This document shows positions 1 through 7,033 of a stretch of 36,430 bases of DNA, piece after piece. Every line of letters starts with the position of its first letter. Position 1 is the stretch's first letter. The position numbers and the translations under genes were made by a program. The stretch is from a bacterium (GTDB lineage Bacteria > Patescibacteriota > Microgenomatia > UBA1406 > GWC2-37-13): contig JAQBTX010000005.1 in NCBI GenBank assembly GCA_027624795.1, forward strand, positions 1 through 36,430. Direction: 5' to 3'. The notes beneath the pieces were generated by a model. The model was given only the letters and a program-made list of their open reading frames with translations. It was not told the DNA's origin and searched no databases.

Positions 1-213
1 TTATGGTACGGTTCTGCCCTTATTGATGAAAGTGGAGAAATGATTGGATCAATGTATGTGGTAAGTTTTCCTACACGCAAAGCTTTAGATAAATACCTTC
101 AACAAGAACCGTATATATTAGGAAATGTATGGAAGTCAATTGAGATTATGAAATGTACTACTCGCGATCCTTGGCAATTTAATCGGCCGAAAGAGTTTTT
201 TGTAAATGAATAA
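1..213 (+). CDS. YciI-like protein, C-terminal part (5' end outside window)
   Basis: The reading frame is open from base 1 and ends at TAA 211-213, giving about 70 residues. The stretch GSMYVVSFPTRKALDKYL followed by QEPYILGNVWKSIEI matches the second half of the YCII domain, in which a conserved DPY-x-x-A/G-x-V segment precedes a final beta strand. The fragment was too short or lacked a start codon and so is absent from the ORF track. YciI-like proteins are small ferredoxin-fold proteins with mostly undefined function, and no function is claimed here. The next gene starts 5 bases downstream, so the two may be cotranscribed. Confidence 0.6.
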   Translation, partial: LWYGSALIDESGEMIGSMYVVSFPTRKALDKYLQQEPYILGNVWKSIEIMKCTTRDPWQFNRPKEFFVNE

Positions 214-218
214 CGTAT

Positions 219-671
219 ATGAAAATACTCATTTTCACCGAAGGAACAGCACTCAAACCAGGTTCTGAAGAATCTCATGAAGCGCATGAGTTTAGAAAAT
301 ATATTCCCAATGGTCAGGTTGTTCAAAAACTTCAGCATTGGAAAGATCAAGGTGCGGAAATTTATTACCTAACTTCACGAACAACATCTGAAGAAATCGA
401 TGACATTCGTTATGTGTTAGAAAAACACCACTTTCCACAGGTTCAAAATCTTTTATTTCGAAAAGATGGCCAGGAATACAAAGATGTCGCAGAATTACTT
501 ATTCCCGACGTTTTTATCGAAGATGATTGCGCAAGTATTGGGGGAGAAGTAGAGATGACCTATCCACATATCAAACCAGAGATCAAATTAAAAATTCACT
601 CAATAGTCGTTGCGGAATTTGCAAATATTGATTATCTTCCAGAGAATATTCAGGAACTTGCAAAGTTTTAA
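219..671 (+). CDS. Hypothetical HAD-like protein
   Basis: A 150-residue soluble protein. The N-terminus (MKILIFTEGTAL) is a beta strand followed by a T-x-G-T turn resembling HAD motif I, but the usual catalytic first Asp is not seen. LTSRTT near residue 52 resembles HAD motif II (strand plus Thr/Ser), and VFIEDDCASIGG near residue 98 resembles the acidic motif IV. The fold is therefore inferred to be HAD-like, with activity doubtful because of the missing nucleophile. It starts 5 bases after the YciI-like gene with no Shine-Dalgarno sequence and is probably translated from the same transcript. A hairpin overlaps its stop codon. The substrate is unknown. Confidence 0.55.
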   Translation: MKILIFTEGTALKPGSEESHEAHEFRKYIPNGQVVQKLQHWKDQGAEIYYLTSRTTSEEIDDIRYVLEKHHFPQVQNLLFRKDGQEYKDVAELLIPDVFIEDDCASIGGEVEMTYPHIKPEIKLKIHSIVVAEFANIDYLPENIQELAKF

Positions 672-688
672 TCTCCAAAATCTTTGCA
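659..688 (+). terminator. Possible hairpin terminator without U-tract
   Basis: TGCAAAG (659-665) pairs with CTTTGCA (682-688), and the inner TTTT/AAAA bases can extend the stem. It overlaps the stop codon of the HAD-like gene. The 3' side is followed by A-rich rather than T-rich sequence, so intrinsic termination is uncertain. Confidence 0.3.
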
Positions 689-764
689 GTAAAAAAAATG
701 GAATTGCAGCAATTATTAATTAAGATATGGAAATTTAATCGTCAGAAAGAATTTTTTTTAAAAA

Positions 765-773
765 TGGTATAAT
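765..773 (+). promoter_or_regulatory. Extended -10 promoter for the membrane protein gene
   Basis: TGGTATAAT is a perfect TGnTATAAT extended -10 element. The predicted start site, about base 780, lies after the ORF-track start at 776, so the true start codon is probably the ATG at 800. No convincing -35 element is visible. Confidence 0.6.
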
Positions 774-799
774 ATTTGTATTATCACTGCTTTATTCTT

Positions 800-1516
800 A
801 TGAATTCATTTACATTCTTCAAAAAAGGATTCAAACTAGCTAACAATAACCTCCATCTGTTAGGGATTGGATTTGTTTTATCTCTGTTATATTCTCAAGA
901 GCAATTATTTACCTACCCTGGCATTGGTCTTATTTCCTTCATTTCAGTCTTATTATATTTTGGATACCATTTATCTATACCTCTTTTTCTAGATATGAGG
1001 GAGAAGAAAAAAGATCTCTCATTTTCTAATATAGTAAAAACTTCCCTTTCTAATATGAAAAGATCAATTTTACCTTTCATAGTACTTATTTTTTTTGCTG
1101 GAATAATGTTAGTGCTTTATAGTGTAATCGCATTCTTATCTAGTGGAAATGGAGACTTAGAAGCATTTCTTACAGAAGGAAACCTATTTCAAGGAAATCA
1201 ACTTTTAGCATTACTATTTTATGCTTTATCATCATTTTTTATTTTTAGTTCAATCTATTTTTCCATAGAAAAGTTTGGACTTTTTCGCTCAATAATAAAA
1301 AGTATTCAGTTTAGTTTTAGACACCTCTCGTTTATCATGTTTGTTGGCTTACTCTATTGTATTTCCTATCTTCTTTCGTCAACCGTTTATGATTCCATTT
1401 CAAAACCAATGAACATTTTACTTCAAATAGGGATTGTAGAATATATTGAGCTCATTCTCATTTCTAGTGCCTATTATTGTTATTTTCAAGGAGACAAAGT
1501 ATTAAGAAAGAAGTAG
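800..1516 (+). CDS. Multi-pass membrane protein of unknown function
   Basis: The protein is 238 residues long from the ATG at 800, chosen because the ORF-track start (776) would lie before the predicted transcription start. Hydrophobic segments occur near residues 20-40, 45-65, 95-125, 135-165 and 185-230, suggesting five or six transmembrane helices with a Lys-rich cytoplasmic loop (REKKKD) after the second. The N-terminal FTFFKKGFKLA looks amphipathic, as in DUF975/DUF4013-type integral membrane proteins, but no signature confirms that. It has its own extended -10 promoter. It converges with the EamA transporter gene, with only a dispersed repeat between them. No function is assigned. Confidence 0.6.
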   Translation: MNSFTFFKKGFKLANNNLHLLGIGFVLSLLYSQEQLFTYPGIGLISFISVLLYFGYHLSIPLFLDMREKKKDLSFSNIVKTSLSNMKRSILPFIVLIFFAGIMLVLYSVIAFLSSGNGDLEAFLTEGNLFQGNQLLALLFYALSSFFIFSSIYFSIEKFGLFRSIIKSIQFSFRHLSFIMFVGLLYCISYLLSSTVYDSISKPMNILLQIGIVEYIELILISSAYYCYFQGDKVLRKK

Positions 1517-1584
1517 CATATTTTTTCCTTACGGTTTTCAAACCTATCAAGTTGTAATTTCCCGTTGCTCTGCGTCAATCAATT

Positions 1585-1640
1585 GTCATTCCCGTGAAAA
1601 CGGGAATCCAGACTGGATCCCCGATCAAGTCGGGGATGAC
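1585..1640. repeat. Dispersed GTCAT...ATGAC repeat, copy 1
   Basis: A 56-base element bounded by GTCAT and ATGAC, built of two hairpins: ATTCCCG/CGGGAAT and ATCCCCGA/TCGGGGAT. Related elements occur at 5099, 18345, 21337, 21475, 22614 and 28657. It fills the gap between two convergent genes and could act as a bidirectional transcription stop. The remaining bases of this gap (1517-1584 and 1641-1683) hold nothing recognisable. Confidence 0.75.
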
Positions 1641-1683
1641 GTAAGACATCCTGTTGCTCAGTAACTATCATTTGAGAACTAAA

Positions 1684-2562
1684 TCAAGAAGCCTTCTTCA
1701 TAGATACATTTATGACCACGATCGAAAGAGTAACAAGCACCATTGCAGTGATCTGAAATGGATTGAGTTCCTCTTGAAACCAGAAGTATCCTATCAGTGC
1801 CGCCCATACCAGTTCAAGCGAAAGGATAATTGTTCCCAGGCTCAAATCAAAATGCTGAAATCCATATACCGTAAGATATGAGAGTAAGAAGAAATTGAGC
1901 GAGAAAAAAAGAAGCCATACAATACCAACAAGATCAAAGGGTTGAAGAATAGTGTACTGATTGGTAAAGATAATAAGGATAAGTCCAACTATGAGTCCTG
2001 CAAGCATTTGATACATCACAAGAACCAGGTTGTTGATTTTCCCACCTAAATACTTCTTCATGCTATTTACTACCACATCACCAATTCCTGCTATACCGGT
2101 CAACACCATACCAAGTCCTATGGATTCAATACCTTTTGGAAGAATAAAAAATACCAAACCAGCGAGTGCAAGAACTAAACTCACCGTTTTTTGTTTGCTA
2201 AATCCTTCTTTAAAAAATACGATGCTCACTATAAGGGAAGTAATGAGGGTTGTTGCATAAAAGCTAAACGTGGCTTTTGAGAGTGTGGTGAGAACTACTG
2301 CATAGGTGAACAAAAAAATTATTGCAGCAAACACAACTGAATGAACAATGAGAGGAACTATTAGATTTTTTGAAATATTGACTGCGGAAATTTTCTTAAT
2401 GTAAAGAATTATTGCAATAATGCAAAACACTATCATTGAGCGCGCAAATGTCATCTGATTTTCGGTAAGATATGGTCCAATGGCACGAACAATTACACCA
2501 AAAGAGCCGTATATAATTGAAGTTCCCAGAAGAGATAGAAATCCCTTATATTTTGGTTGCAT
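1684..2562 (-). CDS. EamA/DMT-family transporter
   Basis: A 292-residue protein with about ten hydrophobic helices arranged as two similar halves of five, the architecture of EamA (DUF6) drug/metabolite transporters. The N-terminal GTSIIYGSFGVIVRAIGPYL and the second-half sequence ending in LVWAALIGYFWFQEELNP (near residue 250) match the conserved EamA helices, including the typical W-A-x-x-G-x-x-x-F/L-x-E-x-L/P signature. It acts in the cytoplasmic membrane. Substrates of this family range from amino acids to nucleosides, and the sequence does not tell which. The ATG at 2562 lies 10 bases after a TATAAT. It converges with the upstream membrane protein gene and is divergent from the Bro-N gene. 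Confidence 0.85.
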   Translation of the reverse strand: MQPKYKGFLSLLGTSIIYGSFGVIVRAIGPYLTENQMTFARSMIVFCIIAIILYIKKISAVNISKNLIVPLIVHSVVFAAIIFLFTYAVVLTTLSKATFSFYATTLITSLIVSIVFFKEGFSKQKTVSLVLALAGLVFFILPKGIESIGLGMVLTGIAGIGDVVVNSMKKYLGGKINNLVLVMYQMLAGLIVGLILIIFTNQYTILQPFDLVGIVWLLFFSLNFFLLSYLTVYGFQHFDLSLGTIILSLELVWAALIGYFWFQEELNPFQITAMVLVTLSIVVINVSMKKAS

Positions 2563-2571
2563 GTATCATAG

Positions 2572-2577
2572 ATTATA
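2572..2577 (-). promoter_or_regulatory. -10 element for the EamA transporter gene
   Basis: On the minus strand TATAAT ends 10 bases before the ATG at 2562, giving a leader of only a few bases. It lies inside the inverted repeat ATGTAT...ATACAT (2561-2580). A second possible box, TATGAT, lies at 2570-2565. Confidence 0.5.
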
Positions 2578-2671
2578 CATGACTAAGCTCAGCTTCTTTA
2601 AGAATGCGCAATAGACAATATTTAAGTTATGTATTAATATAGGAATATGCATCTTTATTCATACACCAATC

Positions 2672-3475
2672 ATGACTACAAAACTAGCACTATTTAAAGG
2701 AAATAAAATTCGAAAAGCAATTCATAAAAATGAATGGTGGTTTTCTGTTATTGATGTGTGTCAGGTTCTATCTGGAAGTGTTGATGCGGGAGCTTATTGG
2801 AGAAAGCTTAAGCAGCGACTCATAAAAGAAGGAAGTGAGATCGTGACATTTTGTCACGGACTGAAAATTGAGGCTACAGATGGAAAGAAGTACAAGACAG
2901 ACTGTGCTAATACGGAAAGTATGCTTCGACTAATCCAAACAATTCCAAGTAAAAAAGCGGAACCTCTCAAACTTTGGCTTGCAAAGGTGGGATATGAGCG
3001 GATTCAAGAAATAGAAGATCCAGAACTGGCAACCAAACGGGCAAAAGCTCTTTATAAAGCAAAAAAATATCCAGATGCATGGATTGAAAAAAGAATGCGA
3101 GGAATTGCAATTCGTGAAGAACTGACAGATGAATGGAATAAAAGAGGAGCACATACCAATAGGGAATATTCTATTCTAACAGCAGAAATATCTAAGGCTA
3201 CTTTTGGCATGACACCATCAGAATACAAAAAATTTAAGAATCTTACTCGTGAAAATTTACGAGATCATATGACTGATCTAGAGTTAATTCTTAATATGCT
3301 GGGTGAAGCAACAACTACTAAAATTACAAGAGATCGGAATTCAAAGGGTTTTCCTAAACTCAAAATAGATGCTCATGACGGTGGGGCAGTCGCTGGAAGA
3401 ACGCGAAGAGATATTGAAAAGCAGTCTGGAAAAAAACTTGTGTCCAAAAAAAATTATCTCCCAAAGAATACATGA
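2672..3475 (+). CDS. Bro-N/DinD-like protein
   Basis: A 267-residue protein. Residues 1-110 carry the BRO-family N-terminal fold: KIRKAIHKNEWWFSVIDV followed by a short helix, a basic segment and LRLIQTIPSKKAEPLKLWL, which are hallmarks of phage antirepressor/Bro-N domains. Residues 130-267 (REYSILTAEISKATFGMTP and DHMTDLELILNMLGEATTT) match the C-terminal region of chromosomal Bro-N and DinD-like proteins, including the final GGAVAGRTRRDIEKQSGK. Bro-N domains bind DNA, and DinD-type proteins are damage-inducible in enterobacteria. Here the gene is chromosomal, with no other phage gene nearby. Its stop codon overlaps the TfoX-domain gene start (ATGA), indicating coupled translation. Confidence 0.8.
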   Translation: MTTKLALFKGNKIRKAIHKNEWWFSVIDVCQVLSGSVDAGAYWRKLKQRLIKEGSEIVTFCHGLKIEATDGKKYKTDCANTESMLRLIQTIPSKKAEPLKLWLAKVGYERIQEIEDPELATKRAKALYKAKKYPDAWIEKRMRGIAIREELTDEWNKRGAHTNREYSILTAEISKATFGMTPSEYKKFKNLTRENLRDHMTDLELILNMLGEATTTKITRDRNSKGFPKLKIDAHDGGAVAGRTRRDIEKQSGKKLVSKKNYLPKNT

Positions 3476-3813
3476 AACAATCTAATCCCTTCCATGAATA
3501 TATTATGCAAGACTTGCTTCATCATATTCCCGGTATTTCATCCAGAGCTATGTTTGGAGGGTATGGTATATATAAAGATGGACTCATATTTGGACTGATT
3601 GCAGATGATGAGTTATATTTCAAAGTTGATGAGCTCAATAAATCTGGTTACGAAAAAGCGGGAAGTACTCCGTTTATTTATCAACGCGGAAGTCACCCCA
3701 AAACTGCGATGCCCTATTGGAAGGTTCCCGCTGATGTTATGGAAGATAGAGAGCTCATTGTAGTGTGGGTAGATAAATCGGTGGCTGCCAGCAGAAGAGC
3801 AAAAAAAAGATAA
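3472..3813 (+). CDS. TfoX N-terminal domain protein
   Basis: A 113-residue protein matching the TfoX_N domain: SRAMFGGYGIYKDGLIFGLI, then ELYFKVD, then PFIYQRG and PYWKVPADVMED, in the usual order. It lacks the C-terminal TfoX domain, as do many stand-alone members. Proteobacterial TfoX/Sxy promotes competence gene expression, but stand-alone N-domain proteins are widespread and their role is not established. The start ATG overlaps the TGA of the Bro-N gene by the 4-base ATGA arrangement. The basic C-terminus (ASRRAKKR) could contact nucleic acid. It converges on the DsbA-like gene across a strong hairpin. Confidence 0.85.
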   Translation: MKQSNPFHEYIMQDLLHHIPGISSRAMFGGYGIYKDGLIFGLIADDELYFKVDELNKSGYEKAGSTPFIYQRGSHPKTAMPYWKVPADVMEDRELIVVWVDKSVAASRRAKKR

Positions 3814-3818
3814 AAGAA

Positions 3819-3841
3819 AAGGGCGGCTTTTGGCCGCCCTT
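3819..3841 (-). terminator. Rho-independent terminator of the DsbA-like gene
   Basis: GGGCGGC and GCCGCCC pair around a five-base loop, with one or two extra A-T pairs. On the minus strand the stem is followed by a T-rich run (TTTTCTTTTATC), which fits intrinsic termination of the minus-strand gene. It lies between two convergent genes. Confidence 0.85.
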
Positions 3842-3857
3842 AGAAGGACACTTCCAA

Positions 3858-4670
3858 TCAGGCTCCCTGCACTTGGAACAATTTATCATGCATTTCCCAG
3901 AACTTTCCTTGATCTTGTGCACAAAGCGATGCTTCTGCTGCTTTTTGTGCATTTGGATGTATTTGAGTTAAAGGAAGTTGCTTAAATACGATCTTTACTT
4001 CTTTTGGATATGCTGCTTTGAGCTGTTGTATTGTGCCAAATGCGCGCGCACAAAATGGACATTCAAAGTCAGAATACTCCAGTATTGTCACTGGTGCATC
4101 TTTCGGCCCTGTAAAAGGAGAATTTCCTACGTTTACAGCTACTGGTTCAGGTTTAAAAGAAGGATTTGCGGGATCAGAACAATAAGTTTGAAGACCTTCT
4201 GAGTAATCAGTACAAATGGTTGAAGAAGTTCCATCAAGCTCTTTGTCTATGATCTCTTTAAAGTTTTCAAAGGGGAAAGCACCGCCTAAAAATTTTCCGT
4301 TTATGAAAAATCCTGGAGTACCTTGTACTCCTAAGCCTGTAGCTTCAGCTACCTCAGCTCCTACTGCTTCAGCCTTTTCACCTTTAGAAAGACATTGCTC
4401 AAATTTCTTTGTATCTAAATCAATCTCTTTTGCATAAGCTATGAGATTTGTCTCAGACAAAGGAGATTCTCCACCACCTTGTTGACCCGCTCCAGCAGCT
4501 GGTCCGGTTGTTTGAATATTTTTTACTCGATAAAACGTATATCCCTGAAAAAGGAATAAGGCGACTATAAGTACTGCTAACAAATTAAATTGCTGACTCA
4601 GTCTGTTTAAAACTGCGTTCGTATCAACGATCTTTGTTGTGGGAGCTGGTTGTGTTTTTTTTGCTACCAT
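3858..4670 (-). CDS. Membrane-anchored DsbA-like thiol oxidoreductase with circularly permuted halves
   Basis: A 270-residue protein with a short basic N-terminus, one transmembrane anchor (about residues 28-46) and a Gly/Ala/Gln linker. A thioredoxin-like DsbA domain follows in swapped order. First comes what is normally the C-terminal half: KEIDLDTKKFEQCL helix, the cis-proline loop GTPGFFINGKFLGG (Pro119), and FENFKEIIDKEL. A linker of about 35 residues follows, then the normal N-terminal half: APVTILEYSDFECPFCARAF (active site C204-P-F-C207), VKIVFKQLPL and FWEMHDKLF, where the protein ends. Both active-site elements are intact, so a folded enzyme exposed outside the membrane is likely. 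A strong terminator follows the stop, so no missing 3' part is hidden downstream. Two extra Cys (about 153 and 164) lie in the linker. Confidence 0.85.
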   Translation of the reverse strand: MVAKKTQPAPTTKIVDTNAVLNRLSQQFNLLAVLIVALFLFQGYTFYRVKNIQTTGPAAGAGQQGGGESPLSETNLIAYAKEIDLDTKKFEQCLSKGEKAEAVGAEVAEATGLGVQGTPGFFINGKFLGGAFPFENFKEIIDKELDGTSSTICTDYSEGLQTYCSDPANPSFKPEPVAVNVGNSPFTGPKDAPVTILEYSDFECPFCARAFGTIQQLKAAYPKEVKIVFKQLPLTQIHPNAQKAAEASLCAQDQGKFWEMHDKLFQVQGA

Positions 4671-4683
4671 AAGTGGAAAAAAA

Positions 4684-4689
4684 ATTATA
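4684..4689 (-). promoter_or_regulatory. -10 element for the DsbA-like gene
   Basis: On the minus strand TATAAT ends 14 bases before the ATG at 4670, predicting a leader of about seven T-rich bases. No -35 element is evident. Confidence 0.55.
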
Positions 4690-4735
4690 AATAAGTAATT
4701 ACGATGGACTCATGATACCATATTTTTCTGCATAT

Positions 4736-5071
4736 CTAGCGTATCAAAGTCCCTGGACGAACCTCATTTGGCACAGGGATGAGTATTGGACTGTCATCTT
4801 GGTCTGCAGCCATGAGCATTCCTTGAGATTCTAAGCCTGCCATTTTGCGCGGTTCTAGATTTACTAAAAATAAAAACTGTTTTTCTACCAATTCATCGGA
4901 TGATACCCATTGTTGCATGCCCGTTAAGACTGTTCGCTCTCCTAATTCTTCCCCGAAGTATACGGTGAGCTTTATGAGCTTTTTAGAATCAGGCACATTT
5001 TCAGCCGCAATAACTTTTCCCACTCGAATATCAAGTTTAAGAAAATCTTCATATGTTATTGTGTCTTTCAT
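4736..5071 (-). CDS. tRNA-binding domain protein (Trbp111 / MetRS C-terminal type)
   Basis: A 111-residue OB-fold protein. KLDIRVGKVIAAENVPDSKK, KLIKLTVYFGEE and the final LESQGMLMAAD plus PNEVRPGTLIR are the conserved segments of the tRNA-binding domain found as Trbp111/CsaA or as the C-terminal dimerisation domain of methionyl-tRNA synthetase. Stand-alone forms dimerise and bind the outside corner of tRNA. Here it is a separate gene, either free-standing or acting in trans with a synthetase; the neighbouring alaS may be coincidental. The ATG is 7 bases after a TATAAT on the minus strand, so the mRNA is predicted to be leaderless. Confidence 0.85.
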   Translation of the reverse strand: MKDTITYEDFLKLDIRVGKVIAAENVPDSKKLIKLTVYFGEELGERTVLTGMQQWVSSDELVEKQFLFLVNLEPRKMAGLESQGMLMAADQDDSPILIPVPNEVRPGTLIR

Positions 5072-5077
5072 GTATTA

Positions 5078-5083
5078 ATTATA
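5078..5083 (-). promoter_or_regulatory. -10 element, leaderless start of the tRNA-binding protein gene
   Basis: On the minus strand TATAAT ends exactly 7 bases before the A of the ATG at 5071, placing transcription start at the start codon. Confidence 0.6.
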
Positions 5084-5098
5084 ACTATTATTTATCCT

Positions 5099-5173
5099 GT
5101 CATTCTGACCCCGAGCACTCGGGGGAAGAATCCATGTATTTTCCTGGATCCTTCGGCTTTGCCTCAGGATGAC
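5099..5173. repeat. Dispersed GTCAT...ATGAC repeat, copy 2
   Basis: A 75-base element starting GTCATTCTGA and ending CAGGATGAC, with inner inverted repeats (CCCGAG/CTCGGG and GGATCC). It ends ten bases short of alaS, and the alaS stop codon lies inside a palindrome (TGACAAC-AA-GTTGTCA, 5170-5185) formed with the repeat's edge. Confidence 0.75.
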
Positions 5174-5182
5174 AACAAGTTG

Positions 5183-7015
5183 TCATTTTGCATAAATTCT
5201 ATACATATTGCTTCCGATTTTTTTGAATCGTTCAATCTCGATAGTTCCTATATCACTTGTATTTGTTACATGTGGTCCTCCACAAAATTCCTTAGAATAG
5301 GCATCTTTAATGGAATTTTCATTTGCTCCAATGAAATATACTTTTACTTGATCGGGGTATTTTTCTTTGAAAAATGATCTAGCTCCAAGCTTTTGCGCTT
5401 CTTCTTTTGGCATAATTTTGAATGCAACGGGAAGTGCATCGTTTACTCGTGTATTTACTATAGTTTCTACTTTTTTCATCTCTTCTTCTGACGGCTTTCT
5501 TGCAGAGTAAAAATCAAATCTTAATCGGTCTGCAGTAATATTTGAACCCTCTTGCCTTATAGAATCATCCATCACATCAAAGAGAGCCTGATGTATTAAA
5601 TGGGTTGCCGTATGATATTTCACAGTCTGCTCAGATTTATCTGCCAAGCCACCTTTGAATTTCAGATCAGCTGATGATCGAGATTTTTCTTTGTGAGTCG
5701 CAAATTCCTTGTCATAATCTTCTTGAGACAAATGTATTCCTTTTTCTTCCAGTAGTTCTTGGGTTATTTCAAATGGGAAACCATACGATTGATATAAATT
5801 AAATGCCTGTTTGGCATCAACCGACGTTAATTTATCTAGCTCTTTTAATCCTCGTTCAAGGGTTCTTTGAAACTTTGCAACTTCATCCATAACAACCGGA
5901 AGAATGGTTTTTAAATCTTTTTTAGCATCAAGGTAAATATCATCGTATGTTTGTAGAACTTCATAGATAATAGGTTCCAAAGAATCTATGGAATACTGTT
6001 CATTGAGTGCACTCATCTTTACTAATGCCCGTCTCAGAAGTCTACGCAGTACATATCCTTGTTCTTTGTTTGAAGGGGTAACACCATGTTTGATCATAAA
6101 TACGGCGGTTTTAATATGATCGGTAATGATGCGAAGAGCGGGTTTGTTTTCATCAACATCGTAAGAATGATTCGTAGCTTTTTCTACCGCTTTTACAATA
6201 GTTGAAAACACATCAGTGTTGAATATATCTGGATCATTTTGTGCGGCAGCAAGGAGCCGCTCCAGACCACCACCAAAGTCTACGTTTGTTTTAGGGAGTT
6301 CTTCGAAGGTACCATTCGATACCTTCTTGTACATCATAAACACTGAATTACCAATCTCAAGAAACAAACCACAATCACAATTTTGGTGACACTCATCTCC
6401 AAATGCAGAATCGTGTTCACCATCAAATTTATAAAATACTTCACTGTCGGGTCCACCAGGCTCGCCTGCTGGCATCTTTTCTGGCTCGCCTGCACGTGAC
6501 CACCAATTTTTACTTGCAGGGTACATACGGATTCTATCTCCCACTTCTGCTTTAATACCTACTTCATCAAATAATGCTTTCCATACCTCAATACTCTCAT
6601 CGTCTCGTGGCGCCTGATCATTTCCTTCAAAGACGGTTACATAGAGTCGGTTTGGATCTATGCCAAGTCCAATTTTTTCATCAGTTAAAAAGGTAAAAAA
6701 GTTTCGGAGTTGCTCTTTTTTAAAGTAATCACCGAGTGACCAGTTTCCCATCATCTCAAAAAAAGTATCATGGCGATTGTCACCGACCTCTTCAATATCT
6801 TGCACTCGTACACACGGTTGAATATCAAATAATCGAACTCCCAAGGGGTGGGGAACACCAAGTAAATTGGGCACAAACTGTTGCATACCTGAACCGGTAA
6901 ACAACGTGGTCGGATCATCTTTTGGAACCAGGGGAGAAGGAGGGACCTCTGCATGATCTAACGACTTAAAAAAAGCTGAATATAACTCGCGTAGTTTTTT
7001 ATGTCCGATTTTCAT
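5183..7015 (-). CDS. alaS: Alanyl-tRNA synthetase lacking the C-Ala domain
   Basis: Attaches alanine to tRNA-Ala in the cytoplasm. At 610 residues it is far shorter than the usual 870 or so. The catalytic core is complete: SGMQQFVPNL near 42, RVQDIEEVGDNRHDTFFEMM near 70-90, and the Gly-rich segment GEPGGPDSEVF near 185, where most bacterial enzymes have GPCGPCSE. The Cys/His-rich stretch CHQNCDCG follows. The editing domain is present, with HTATH near 467 and the CGGPH zinc motif near 577. The protein ends about 30 residues after CGGPH, so the oligomerisation/tRNA-elbow C-Ala domain is absent. The ATG at 7015 is 9 bases from a -10 box shared with nnrD. Confidence 0.95.
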   Translation of the reverse strand: MKIGHKKLRELYSAFFKSLDHAEVPPSPLVPKDDPTTLFTGSGMQQFVPNLLGVPHPLGVRLFDIQPCVRVQDIEEVGDNRHDTFFEMMGNWSLGDYFKKEQLRNFFTFLTDEKIGLGIDPNRLYVTVFEGNDQAPRDDESIEVWKALFDEVGIKAEVGDRIRMYPASKNWWSRAGEPEKMPAGEPGGPDSEVFYKFDGEHDSAFGDECHQNCDCGLFLEIGNSVFMMYKKVSNGTFEELPKTNVDFGGGLERLLAAAQNDPDIFNTDVFSTIVKAVEKATNHSYDVDENKPALRIITDHIKTAVFMIKHGVTPSNKEQGYVLRRLLRRALVKMSALNEQYSIDSLEPIIYEVLQTYDDIYLDAKKDLKTILPVVMDEVAKFQRTLERGLKELDKLTSVDAKQAFNLYQSYGFPFEITQELLEEKGIHLSQEDYDKEFATHKEKSRSSADLKFKGGLADKSEQTVKYHTATHLIHQALFDVMDDSIRQEGSNITADRLRFDFYSARKPSEEEMKKVETIVNTRVNDALPVAFKIMPKEEAQKLGARSFFKEKYPDQVKVYFIGANENSIKDAYSKEFCGGPHVTNTSDIGTIEIERFKKIGSNMYRIYAK

Positions 7016-7019
7016 GAAG

Positions 7020-7029
7020 TATAATTATA
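7020..7029. promoter_or_regulatory. Symmetric divergent -10 element for alaS and nnrD
   Basis: TATAATTATA is a perfect 10-base palindrome that contains TATAAT on both strands. Each copy ends 9 bases before the ATG of its gene (7015 on the minus strand, 7034 on the plus strand). Only 18 bases separate the two start codons, so both transcripts should be leaderless or nearly so. No clear -35 hexamers are seen. Confidence 0.65.
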
Positions 7030-7033
7030 GCAA

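Noticed and set aside
2672-3475. Prophage or phage remnant
   Set aside because: The Bro-N protein is the only phage-like gene. No integrase, structural or lysis genes are nearby.
3755-3952. Frameshift or missing 3' part as an explanation for the DsbA half order
   Set aside because: Both halves are in one continuous frame, and a strong terminator closely follows the stop codon. The overlapping 65-residue ORF has no recognisable domain.
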